In this document: in pieces, positions 6,344 to 12,634 of the stretch
How the letters are laid out: each line of letters begins with the position of its first letter
Numbering within the stretch: the first letter of the stretch is position 1
Origin: JAVVFH01 sp032250585
GTDB taxonomy: Bacteria > Pseudomonadota > Gammaproteobacteria > Xanthomonadales > SZUA-36
Length of the DNA: 12,634 nt
Assembly (NCBI GenBank): GCA_032250585.1
Contig: JAVVFH010000088.1
Span: 1 to 12,634, forward strand
Direction: 5' to 3'
Translations under genes and position numbers: made by a program
Notes under the pieces: generated by a model
The model's input: only the letters and a program-made list of their open reading frames with translations
What the model was told of the DNA's origin: nothing
The model's database searches: none

Positions 6344-6419
6344 GCTCCCTTCGTCTAGCGGTCCAGGACGCCGCCCTCTCAAGGCGGAAACACGAGTTCG
6401 ATTCTCGTAGGGAGCGCCA
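6344..6419 (+). tRNA. tRNA-Glu, anticodon CTC
   Basis: A full cloverleaf can be drawn. The acceptor arm GCTCCCT (6344-6350) pairs with AGGGAGC (6409-6415). The D-arm region TCGTCTAGCGGTCCAGGAC is of the Glu type. The anticodon stem CCGCC/GGCGG (6371-6375, 6383-6387) encloses loop CTCTCAA with anticodon CTC at 6378-6380. The T-arm ACGAG-TTCGATT-CTCGT is at 6392-6408. The discriminator is G6416 and CCA is encoded at 6417-6419. It is a second Glu isoacceptor for GAG codons; the main UUC species must be elsewhere. No terminator separates it from fdxA. Confidence 0.96.
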
Positions 6420-6426
6420 GTTTTAC

Positions 6427-6454
6427 AAGGGTTGCAGCATTTGATTCGACCCTT
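6427..6454 (+). repeat. Hairpin between tRNA-Glu and fdxA
   Basis: AAGGGTTG (6427-6434) pairs with CGACCCTT (6447-6454), 8 bp including one G-T, around a 12-base loop. No T-run follows, so it is not a standard terminator. It could mark a processing point in a tRNA-fdxA transcript or structure the fdxA leader. Confidence 0.4.
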
Positions 6455-6479
6455 CTGGCTCATCTGGATTCGCTAAATT

Positions 6480-6803
6480 ATGACTTTTGTCGTCACTGAA
6501 GCCTGCATCAAATGCAAATACACCGATTGCGTAGAAGTGTGCCCCGTGGATTGTTTCCACGAAGGACCGAATTTCCTCGTTATCGATCCCGAGGAGTGCA
6601 TCGATTGCACCCTGTGCGAACCGGAATGCCCGGTCGAGGCCATCTATCCGGAAGATGATCTGCCCGCCGGCCAGGAGGCGTTCACGAAGCTCAACGCCGA
6701 ACTGGCGCTGGAGTGGCCGGTCATTACCGAGATGAAGGACCCGCCGCCCGACGCGGCCGAATGGGACGACCGCAAGGACAAGCTCAAATATCTGGAACGC
6801 TAG
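6480..6803 (+). CDS. fdxA: 7Fe ferredoxin ([3Fe-4S][4Fe-4S])
   Basis: Small cytoplasmic electron carrier. It has 107 residues including Met, the same length as Azotobacter vinelandii ferredoxin I, with a near-identical N-terminal half. Numbered without Met, cysteines fall at 8, 11, 16, 20, 24, 39, 42, 45 and 49. In the family 8, 16 and 49 hold the 3Fe-4S cluster, while 20, 39, 42 and 45 hold the 4Fe-4S cluster; 11 and 24 are free. The C-terminal half (LNAELALEWP, PDAAEWD, ending LKYLER) is the long tail of this subfamily. The ribosome site is a weak TGGA 11 bases before the ATG. The gene lies 60 bases after tRNA-Glu and converges on bamC with 13 bases between stops. Its redox partner cannot be deduced from this context. 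Confidence 0.96.
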   Translation: MTFVVTEACIKCKYTDCVEVCPVDCFHEGPNFLVIDPEECIDCTLCEPECPVEAIYPEDDLPAGQEAFTKLNAELALEWPVITEMKDPPPDAAEWDDRKDKLKYLER

Positions 6804-6816
6804 CCCGTCCGGCAGG

Positions 6817-7443
6817 TCAACCCAAACGCTCGCCGAGAATTCGTAACAGATGTTCGGAGGCGCCGGGTTCAACCCCGCTGCGATCTGCGTACTGGAGATA
6901 GACGCGGCTGTTTTTCCCGTCGGGCTCGACCAGTGCCCGATACGTGCCGCTGAAGTCATCGCCCTTGTCACGGCTCCAGAAGGCCAGCTTTTTGAAAAAG
7001 CTCCTGTCGTCTTCGAAGACCTGGTAATAATCGAAGCGGTAAACGCCATCTTCTTCCTTGCGCACGTCCTGCATTCCGCCACGCTCCAGTGCCAGGCCGA
7101 GCCGACGCTCGACGCTTGCGGGCGTGTCCTCGATCAGCAGGTACATGCCTTGCGCGGACCAGTGCAGTCTCGCATTGGAACCGGCACCATCCGTGGTGCT
7201 GACAATACGTGGCGGCATGGGCTGAAGCGGCGCAGCCGGCACCGGCATGTACGGGGACCGGATCACCAGCGCCGATGCAGATGTCGGCTGGTCGAGACCC
7301 GGCGGAATTTCCAGCGATGAAACTTCCTTGTAATCGTAATACTCGGGCTTTTTGTCCTTTGATGAGCAACCGGCTGCCAACAGCACGGTCAACAGCGCCA
7401 GGCAGGGAAGAAGATAGCGGTAAGCGATTGTCATGGACTTCAT
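6817..7443 (-). CDS. bamC: Outer membrane assembly lipoprotein BamC-like, single-domain form
   Basis: Accessory lipoprotein of the BAM complex that inserts barrel proteins into the outer membrane. A signal peptide with lipobox LAAGC puts the lipidated Cys at residue 26; Ser at +2 predicts outer-membrane sorting. The following unstructured segment has EVSSLEIPPGLDQPT, which resembles the BamD-binding lasso of BamC. From about residue 90 there is one alpha/beta helix-grip domain (LHWSAQGMYLLIED to the C-terminus). The total of 208 residues is much shorter than E. coli BamC (344), which has two such domains. It starts 31 bases after dapA, the same dapA-bamC order as in E. coli, so it is very likely co-transcribed. 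A second Met at residue 4 is an alternative start; neither has a strong ribosome site. Confidence 0.85.
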   Translation of the reverse strand: MKSMTIAYRYLLPCLALLTVLLAAGCSSKDKKPEYYDYKEVSSLEIPPGLDQPTSASALVIRSPYMPVPAAPLQPMPPRIVSTTDGAGSNARLHWSAQGMYLLIEDTPASVERRLGLALERGGMQDVRKEEDGVYRFDYYQVFEDDRSFFKKLAFWSRDKGDDFSGTYRALVEPDGKNSRVYLQYADRSGVEPGASEHLLRILGERLG

Positions 7444-7459
7444 TCAACACCATTTAGGC

Positions 7460-7473
7460 CGGCGTTGCCGCCG
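7460..7473 (-). repeat. GNRA-type hairpin in the dapA-bamC gap
   Basis: On the minus strand CGGCG-GCAA-CGCCG forms 5 bp with a GCAA tetraloop in the 31-base gap between dapA and bamC. It is too short and has no T-run, so it is not a terminator; it could influence mRNA processing or bamC initiation. It may be chance in GC-rich DNA. Confidence 0.3.
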
Positions 7474-7474
7474 T

Positions 7475-8356
7475 TCAGGTTTCGGTCAGTCCCAGGGCAG
7501 ACAGGCAATCCCTGGCCTGATTCCGGAACGGTGTATCGAGCTGAGTCAGGGGCAAGCGCAGGGCCGGGCCGATCAACTTCATCTCGAAAAGCAGCCATTT
7601 TACAGGAATCGGATTGGATTCGATCATCAATATCCCGAACAGCTCCCGCAAGGCGTTTTCGAGCGCTTCCGCAGCAACCCAGTCCGCCCGCGCAGCCGCC
7701 GCGCACAATCGACTCATCCGGTCCGGCGCGACGTTGGCCGCCACGGATATCACGCCGCGGGCGCCATGCTTCATGGCGGCCAGACAACTTTGGTCGTCGC
7801 CGCTCAGCACAATGAAATCCGTACCGCAGCAGCGCAGGAGTTCATCGACGCGGGCGGTTTCCGGCACCGCCTCCTTGATGCCGATGATTCCGGGATGCTC
7901 CGCCAGGCGCGCCACGGTGGCGGGCTGCAGATCCACGCCGGTCCTACCCGGCACGTTGTACAACAGGATCGGCAGGTCTGTCTCCCCGGCGATCGACAGG
8001 TAATGTGCCTGCAGCCCGCGCTGGGGCGGACGGTTGTAATACGGTGTCACCATCAACGCGGCGGCGGCGCCATGCGCTGCGGCCAGGCGCGTCTGCTCTA
8101 TGGCTCGCGCCGTCGAGGCGCTCCCCGTTCCGGCCAGCACCGGAATGCGCCCCGCGGCCTGCTCCACGACACAGTCAAGCAGGCGGGCGAATTCTTCCAG
8201 TGTCAGTACCGGCGACTCGCCGGTCGTACCCGCGACGACGAGGCCGTCGGAGCCGTTTTGCAGATGAAAATTCACCAGGCGCCGGACGGCATCGAAGTCT
8301 ATTTCACCTCGCTCCGTGAAGGGCGTTACCAGCGCTGGAATACTGCCGTGAAACAT
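7475..8356 (-). CDS. dapA: 4-hydroxy-tetrahydrodipicolinate synthase
   Basis: Condenses pyruvate with aspartate semialdehyde, the committing step to diaminopimelate and lysine. It has 293 residues (E. coli 292) in a TIM barrel. The Schiff-base lysine is Lys161 in GIKEA. The proton-relay residues Thr44, Thr45 (GTTGES), Tyr107 (TPYYN) and Tyr133 are present, and Arg138 (YNVPGRT) binds the substrate carboxylate; the numbering agrees with E. coli DapA. It is divergent from bcp and followed by bamC. A good promoter candidate lies 30 bases upstream. Confidence 0.97.
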   Translation of the reverse strand: MFHGSIPALVTPFTERGEIDFDAVRRLVNFHLQNGSDGLVVAGTTGESPVLTLEEFARLLDCVVEQAAGRIPVLAGTGSASTARAIEQTRLAAAHGAAAALMVTPYYNRPPQRGLQAHYLSIAGETDLPILLYNVPGRTGVDLQPATVARLAEHPGIIGIKEAVPETARVDELLRCCGTDFIVLSGDDQSCLAAMKHGARGVISVAANVAPDRMSRLCAAAARADWVAAEALENALRELFGILMIESNPIPVKWLLFEMKLIGPALRLPLTQLDTPFRNQARDCLSALGLTET

Positions 8357-8385
8357 GGGTTGCGGAGGCCTTGGAACAGGCGGTC

Positions 8386-8414
8386 ATGGTACTTGCGGTT
8401 CCCCAGAGTGACAA
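8386..8414 (-). promoter_or_regulatory. dapA: Probable sigma70 promoter of dapA-bamC
   Basis: On the minus strand TTGTCA (8409-8414, 5 of 6) and TACCAT (8386-8391, 4 of 6) are separated by exactly 17 bases. The predicted transcript would start about 20-25 bases before the dapA ATG. It overlaps the plus-strand candidate for bcp. Confidence 0.5.
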
Positions 8415-8421
8415 GTATGCT
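8393..8421 (+). promoter_or_regulatory. bcp: Possible sigma70 promoter of bcp
   Basis: TTGCGG (8393-8398, 3 of 6) and TATGCT (8416-8421, 4 of 6) are spaced 17 bases on the plus strand. The leader would be about 85 bases. Each -35 box lies in the other promoter's spacer, so RNA polymerase could not occupy both at once. Confidence 0.35.
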
Positions 8422-8512
8422 GGTGGCAAGTGTCGATGGACACTCACGGTTTCCGGTGAGGTATTTTCCGTTTTACCGGGACAGCCGGGAATGACCCGAA
8501 AATGGAGAGTTC

Positions 8513-8974
8513 ATGGTCCGTATCGGCATCAAGGCAGCCCCTTTCTCCCTGCCGGCCACCGGCGACAAAGTCCTTTCACTCGAAGACTTCAACGGCAGGA
8601 ACCTGGTTCTTTATTTCTATCCGAAAGACAGTACCCCCGGCTGTACCCTGGAAGGTCAGGACTTTCGCGATGCCTACGGCAGGTTCCAGGAGGCGGGCAC
8701 CGAAATCCTCGGTGTCTCGAGAGACAGCCTCAAGAAACACGAGAACTTCAAGGCCAAACAGAATTTTCCCTTCGATCTGCTCGCCGACGAAGACGAAACC
8801 CTGTGCCGGCAATTCGACGTCATCCGGGAAAAAAACATGTACGGCCGCAAGGTCATGGGCATCGAGCGCAGCACCTTCCTGATCGATGGAGACGGTATCC
8901 TGCGCCGGGAGTGGCGCAAGGTCAAAGTGAAAGGCCACGTCGGGGAAGTACTCGACGCTGCGCGATCACTGTAA
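8513..8974 (+). CDS. bcp: Peroxiredoxin, Bcp/PrxQ family
   Basis: Thiol peroxidase that reduces hydrogen peroxide and organic peroxides in the cytoplasm. It has 153 residues (E. coli Bcp 156). The peroxidatic Cys44 is in FYPKDSTPGCT, and the active-site Arg119 in ERSTFLID. The usual resolving Cys five residues after the first is absent (Q49 follows TLEG). The alternative position in the next helix, seen in Xylella PrxQ, is Lys80. The only other cysteine is Cys98 in DETLCRQF, aligned with E. coli Cys99. A one-Cys mechanism or an external thiol is therefore likely. A GGAG ribosome site sits 5 bases before the ATG. The phoH-like gene follows 39 bases later on the same strand. Confidence 0.95.
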   Translation: MVRIGIKAAPFSLPATGDKVLSLEDFNGRNLVLYFYPKDSTPGCTLEGQDFRDAYGRFQEAGTEILGVSRDSLKKHENFKAKQNFPFDLLADEDETLCRQFDVIREKNMYGRKVMGIERSTFLIDGDGILRREWRKVKVKGHVGEVLDAARSL

Positions 8975-9013
8975 TTCCGTACCTGCCGCATTTTGCCGAG
9001 GAACCCGCCGCCG

Positions 9014-10417
9014 ATGGCTAGCGCGCACAGCGGAAAACGCCTTTACATTCTGGATACCAACGTGCTGATGCACGATCCCACGGCGATCTTCCGTTTCGAA
9101 GAGCACGACGTGTTTCTGCCGATGATGGTGCTCGAAGAACTGGATGCCGCAAAGAAAGGTCTTTCCGAGGTTGCCAGAAACGTCCGCCAGGTCAGCCGCT
9201 TCATCGGCGAGATGATGCAGCGCCAGGACGCGGCGCAATTTGAACACGGTCTCGAATTACGCGAGCCCGACGGCCTCGACCTGTCCGCCGGTTGCGGCCG
9301 GCTGTATTTCCAGACCGCCATGCCGGAAACGCGCTCCAGCCTGCTGCGAGACGGATCCTTCGCGGACAACGAGATTCTCAGCACCGCCCTTGCGCTGCAG
9401 GAAACCCAGGGTGAGCGCGAAATCGTACTCGTATCCAAGGACATCAATCTGCGGATCAAGGCGGCAATTCTCGGCGTAACCGCCGAAGACTATTACAACG
9501 ACAAGGCCCTGGATGACCTGAGCCTGCTGTACCGTGGTCTGAGCGTGCACGACGAAGCCTTCTGGGAAGCCCACCCACAGATCGAATCCTGGAACGAAAG
9601 CGGTCGCACTTTCTACCGGGTTCACCGACAGGCGTATAACGACTGGTATCCGAACCAGTGCGTGGCGATCGGCGAACAGGGCGGTGTGGAAGCCCTGGTG
9701 AAGGGCGTCCAGGACGAAAGCGTGCTGCTGCGCCTGGTCGACGATTACTACGACGGTCGCAAAAGCGTATGGGGCATCCACGCCCGCAACCGAGAGCAGA
9801 ATTTCGCCCTCAATCTGCTGATGGATCCGGACATCGATTTCGTCACCCTGATGGGCACGGCCGGCACCGGCAAGACGCTGCTGACGCTCGCTGCGGCGCT
9901 GTCCCAGACCATGGATGAAAAACGGTACAACGAAATCATCGTCACCCGCGCGACGGTCTCCATCGGCGAAGACATCGGCTTCCTTCCCGGCACCGAAGAG
10001 GAAAAAATGACGCCCTGGATGGGCGCTCTGACGGACAACCTCGAAGTGCTGACCCAGCCGCAGGAAGGTGGCGAATGGGGTCGTGCCGCCACCAACGATC
10101 TGTTGGCCAGCCGGGTGAAAGTGCGAGCACTCAACTTCATGCGGGGGCGGACCTTCCTGAACCGCTTTGTGATCATCGACGAGGCCCAGAACATCACGCC
10201 CAAACAGATGAAAGCCTTGCTGACGCGGGCCGGACCTGGCACGAAAATGGTCTGCCTCGGCAACGTCGAGCAGATCGACACGCCGTACCTGACCGAAACC
10301 ACTTCCGGCCTGACCTTCGCGGTCGATCGATTCAAGGACTGGCCGCATTCCGGCCACATCACGCTGCGACGCGGCGAGCGTTCACGGCTGGCCGATTTCG
10401 CGTCCGAAGCACTCTGA
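9014..10417 (+). CDS. PIN domain-PhoH ATPase fusion (PhoH2-type RNase/helicase)
   Basis: 467 residues with two domains. The N-terminal PIN nuclease domain has LYILDTNVLMHDP (Asp14), VLEELD (Glu41/42), ADNEIL (Asp118, Glu120) and SKDINLR (Asp143), the acidic set of an active metal-dependent RNase. The C-terminal PhoH domain from about residue 250 has Walker A GTAGTGKT at 281-288 and Walker B FVIIDEAQN with Asp389-Glu390. It also has the PhoH block GNVEQIDTPYL. In mycobacteria PhoH2 proteins of this layout are ATP-dependent RNases with RNA-unwinding activity; that role here is inference. I chose the ATG at 9014, 11 bases after GAGGA, over an in-frame TTG at 8993. It is probably co-transcribed with bcp and converges on perM. 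No antitoxin-like gene fits in the 39 bases upstream. Confidence 0.93.
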   Translation: MASAHSGKRLYILDTNVLMHDPTAIFRFEEHDVFLPMMVLEELDAAKKGLSEVARNVRQVSRFIGEMMQRQDAAQFEHGLELREPDGLDLSAGCGRLYFQTAMPETRSSLLRDGSFADNEILSTALALQETQGEREIVLVSKDINLRIKAAILGVTAEDYYNDKALDDLSLLYRGLSVHDEAFWEAHPQIESWNESGRTFYRVHRQAYNDWYPNQCVAIGEQGGVEALVKGVQDESVLLRLVDDYYDGRKSVWGIHARNREQNFALNLLMDPDIDFVTLMGTAGTGKTLLTLAAALSQTMDEKRYNEIIVTRATVSIGEDIGFLPGTEEEKMTPWMGALTDNLEVLTQPQEGGEWGRAATNDLLASRVKVRALNFMRGRTFLNRFVIIDEAQNITPKQMKALLTRAGPGTKMVCLGNVEQIDTPYLTETTSGLTFAVDRFKDWPHSGHITLRRGERSRLADFASEAL

Positions 10418-10456
10418 AAGTTTCGATTCACGCCGCACACTGCGACGCCATGCGGG

Positions 10457-11584
10457 TCACGCCTCCGCTTGATCTCGATCATCGGCCGGAGCTGCCGTTT
10501 CAGCCGCCGGAGGCGGCGCATCAGCCCGGTTCTCGTGATGGAGCACACGCGGCCAGGCGCGCAGCACGGCCTTGACGAAGGTCGCCAACGGAATCGCGAA
10601 GAAAATGCCCCAGAAACCCCACAACCCGCCGAACACCAGGATGGCCAGGATGATGGCAACAGGATGCAGGTTGACCACTTCGGAAAACAGCAACGGCACC
10701 AGCAGGTTACCGTCAAGTGCCTGGATGATCGCGTAGGCGATGATCACCTGCCCGAAGTCCCAGCCCCAGCCAAACTGGAAAAAAGCGATCAGGGCGATCG
10801 GAATCGTGATCACGGCCGCGCCTACGTAGGGGATCAGCACGGAAAAACCGACCAGGGTCGCGAGCAGCACCGGGTATTGCAGCCCGAGAATGATAAAGGT
10901 CACGTAAGTGACCGCGCCGACGATGAAGATCTCAAGTACTTTGCCGCGGACGTAATTGGCGATTTGCGCTTCGGACTCGGCCCACACCATGTTGACCAGC
11001 GTGCGCTCCTTCGGAAGGTACGTGACGATCCAGCCCACCACCAGGTCCTTGTCCTTGAGCAGGAAAAACACCAGCACCGGCACCAAAACCAGGTAGATGA
11101 TCAGCCCGATGATGCTGGCGACAGAGGCCAGCGACCAGCTGAGGGCTTGTTGGCCGAGGCTGGCCAGCTCCCCGCCCAGGCGACTGATGATCGCCTGCAC
11201 CTGTTGGTCCGAAACCAGCTGCGGATACGCCTGCGGCAATTGCTTGAGCAGCTCCTGCCCCTGGGCAATGTAATTCGGCAGTTGCTGGACCAACTGCGTC
11301 AACTGCCGCGAGAGGATCGGTATCAGACCGAACAGCAGAAACACCAGCAGGGTCAGAAACAGCAGGAAAACGATCAGCACCGACGGCATGCGGGGCAGAC
11401 CGAGCCACTGCAGACGGCTGACGATCGCTTCGAGCAGATAGGCGATGACGATCGCCGCGAACATCGGCGCCAGCCAGGCGCCCAGCCCGATGACGACGGC
11501 GAATAGTATCACCAGGAAAACGCCGAGGATAACCACCTGTGGATCGGAGAAGGAGCGCTTGAACCAGTTTCGGAGCAATTCCAT
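10457..11584 (-). CDS. perM: PerM/AI-2E family transporter (inner membrane)
   Basis: Integral membrane protein of 375 residues. Hydrophobic segments are at about 16-50, 66-92, 153-176, 217-270 and 278-342, with a polar region at about 93-150 between early and later helices; this matches the eight-helix AI-2E/UPF0118 topology. The C-terminal block DGNLLVPLLFSEVVNLHPVAI followed by GGLWGFWGIFFAIPLA is close to E. coli PerM. The tail after about 350 is Ala/Pro-rich and acidic. Despite the family name, substrates differ: some members export autoinducer-2 and others act as sodium/proton antiporters, so no substrate is assigned. A GAGG ribosome site lies 6 bases before the ATG. E. coli also has perM in the bcp neighbourhood, which supports the name. 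Confidence 0.9.
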   Translation of the reverse strand: MELLRNWFKRSFSDPQVVILGVFLVILFAVVIGLGAWLAPMFAAIVIAYLLEAIVSRLQWLGLPRMPSVLIVFLLFLTLLVFLLFGLIPILSRQLTQLVQQLPNYIAQGQELLKQLPQAYPQLVSDQQVQAIISRLGGELASLGQQALSWSLASVASIIGLIIYLVLVPVLVFFLLKDKDLVVGWIVTYLPKERTLVNMVWAESEAQIANYVRGKVLEIFIVGAVTYVTFIILGLQYPVLLATLVGFSVLIPYVGAAVITIPIALIAFFQFGWGWDFGQVIIAYAIIQALDGNLLVPLLFSEVVNLHPVAIILAILVFGGLWGFWGIFFAIPLATFVKAVLRAWPRVLHHENRADAPPPAAETAAPADDRDQAEA

Positions 11585-11657
11585 TGCTGGCCTCAGCTCA
11601 GCGGCCGCAGACGGCGCAAAGGGATACGGGACTTAAGGATGGACCCACCTGGCTTTG

Positions 11658-11669
11658 GGGCTTCGGCCC
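11658..11669. repeat. GGGC-TTCG-GCCC hairpin in the barrel gene-perM gap
   Basis: Four GC pairs with a TTCG loop on the plus strand (CGAA on the minus strand). It lies in the 126-base gap (11585-11710) between the barrel gene stop and the perM start. No T-run follows on the minus strand, so it is not a clear terminator; I saw nothing else supportable in this gap. Confidence 0.3.
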
Positions 11670-11710
11670 GGCGGGACCCTTGGTGAGATGGTTGTGATTG
11701 CGGCTTGAAA

Positions 11711-12634
11711 TCAGAAACTCATGGTCCACAGAGCCTCCAGCTCGAAGCGCTGGCCCAGTTCTTCGGTCGTCACACCCAGCACGCTGCCCCCGAAGGCATA
11801 TTCAGCGGGCGCATAGGCGGCGTTCAGATTGAGACTGCTGCGGTTACCCGTGCGGCGTGAATAACCCAGCACCAGCGCACTGCTCGCCAGGTCGCCATCG
11901 AGCGCTTTGCTGAGCAGGCGCGAGGAAGGCGACGGTTGTGTCCGGGTGCTCACGTCCACGTGCCATTGTTGATTCTTGCCGTCGCTCCAGTTGAAACCGA
12001 CGCGGTACACCGTCAGGTCCTGCCAATCGAAAGACGGACTGGTGGAGTCGCCGAGCAGGGAAAGGAAGCGGTTCGGCAGGAACCGGCTTGGAAACGCGCT
12101 GATCTCGCTATACAGGACGCGCTCTACTGCCACGTTGAACCAGGACCGCTCGCTGGCCTGAAACGCCAGGCTAACGCTCGCCCTGGCGGGAATGTCCAGG
12201 TCCGCCGATTGCGAATAGACGCCCCGGTAAGCGGCAAACTCTTCCATGTCGATGCGTGACTGGAACCCGGCATCGATCTGCAGGCCGCTGAAGATTTCCT
12301 GACGCACGGCCAGGCGCACGCCGGTGCCGTAACCCGCTTCCTGGTAGGGCGAATAACCCTGGTAAAACCCGGGTCCGTCATCCGGCGTCGTCGCGGTTAC
12401 CAACCCGAGATTTGCCGCGCTGTATCTTTGGTGCGCGATCACGGCCGACACACCCAGAATACCGCCCGCGTTTATTTCATGCTCTATGCCCGGCGAGAAA
12501 TACTGCCGCTCGAAACTGGAACCGCGGTATGGTTTGTCCGAATCCGGCCCGATCCACAGAAACTGGTCAGCGCCCTGCCATTGGAAATCCAGCTTTACAC
12601 GGGTTCCCGTCGGGTTTTCCATGTCCGCTGCAAA
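11711..12634 (-). CDS. OmpP1/FadL family outer-membrane barrel protein, C-terminal part
   Basis: The frame is open to the window edge. The first Met at 12620-12622 is probably internal, since FAAD precedes it, leaving 307 visible residues. Alternating hydrophobic/polar strands run throughout, and the protein ends in TMSF, the terminal Phe expected of a BAM-folded barrel. Segments such as EEFAAYRGVYSQSADLDIPAR, ERVLYSEISAFPSR and SFDWQDLTVYRVGFNW recall OmpP1/FadL proteins, in which a KYRGLFA...FDIP strand pair and a W-D-x-x-x-Y-R-x-G strand recur. Such channels take up long-chain fatty acids or other hydrophobic compounds; the substrate here is unknown. The N-terminal hatch and signal peptide are outside the window. 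Confidence 0.75.
   Translation of the reverse strand, partial: FAADMENPTGTRVKLDFQWQGADQFLWIGPDSDKPYRGSSFERQYFSPGIEHEINAGGILGVSAVIAHQRYSAANLGLVTATTPDDGPGFYQGYSPYQEAGYGTGVRLAVRQEIFSGLQIDAGFQSRIDMEEFAAYRGVYSQSADLDIPARASVSLAFQASERSWFNVAVERVLYSEISAFPSRFLPNRFLSLLGDSTSPSFDWQDLTVYRVGFNWSDGKNQQWHVDVSTRTQPSPSSRLLSKALDGDLASSALVLGYSRRTGNRSSLNLNAAYAPAEYAFGGSVLGVTTEELGQRFELEALWTMSF

Noticed and set aside
6804..6816. Bidirectional terminator between fdxA and bamC
   Set aside because: Only 13 bases separate the stops and no stem with a T-run is visible on either side; the phoH-perM junction (10418-10456) is equally bare.
8993..9013. TTG at 8993 as the start of the PIN-PhoH gene
   Set aside because: It adds only MPRNPPP; the ATG at 9014 has GAGGA 11 bases before it and starts just ahead of the PIN domain.
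1..12634. CRISPR array, prophage, transposase, toxin-antitoxin or defence island
   Set aside because: No regularly spaced repeats, integrase/transposase motifs or paired small genes were seen; the gene content is housekeeping throughout.

Overview
This 12.6 kb window looks like core chromosome of a GC-rich gammaproteobacterium, roughly 60% GC by eye. The evidence is the run of housekeeping families and the gene order. A pcnB-folK-panB-panC-pgi run and a dapA-bamC pair beside bcp are arrangements I know from Pseudomonas, Xanthomonas and Escherichia relatives. The FdxA ferredoxin is close to the Azotobacter/Pseudomonas 7Fe type. I saw no insertion sequence, prophage, CRISPR array, integron or defence locus.

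Left third (1-6126, all minus strand). The window opens with the 5' part of leuS, followed upstream by pgi. Next comes a 321-base non-coding stretch with a strong intrinsic terminator and several inverted repeats. Then come panC, panB, folK and pcnB, packed with gaps or overlaps of a few bases and probably one operon read pcnB>folK>panB>panC. Together they supply RNA 3' polyadenylation, a folate step and two pantothenate steps. PanB uses a folate cofactor, so folK and panB are metabolically linked. panD, which often sits between panC and pgi, is absent here.

Middle (6127-8512). A spacer holds possible back-to-back promoters and leads into tRNA-Glu(CTC), with fdxA only 60 bases downstream on the same strand. 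fdxA converges on bamC, which lies downstream of dapA on the minus strand: a BAM-complex lipoprotein and the first committed enzyme of lysine/diaminopimelate synthesis.

Right third (8513-12634). bcp (peroxiredoxin) diverges from dapA across a 156-base spacer with two overlapping promoter candidates. A PIN-PhoH ATPase/RNase gene follows bcp on the plus strand. It converges on a PerM/AI-2E-family membrane protein gene. The window ends inside an OmpP1/FadL-type outer-membrane barrel gene whose 5' end is cut off.

I found no convincing undescribed multi-gene system. The most interesting points are the lack of any canonical start codon ahead of the conserved N-terminus of pcnB (E. coli pcnB is known to start at AUU), a structured panC 3' region that could yield a 3'UTR-derived small RNA, a Bcp without the usual resolving cysteines, and a one-domain BamC.
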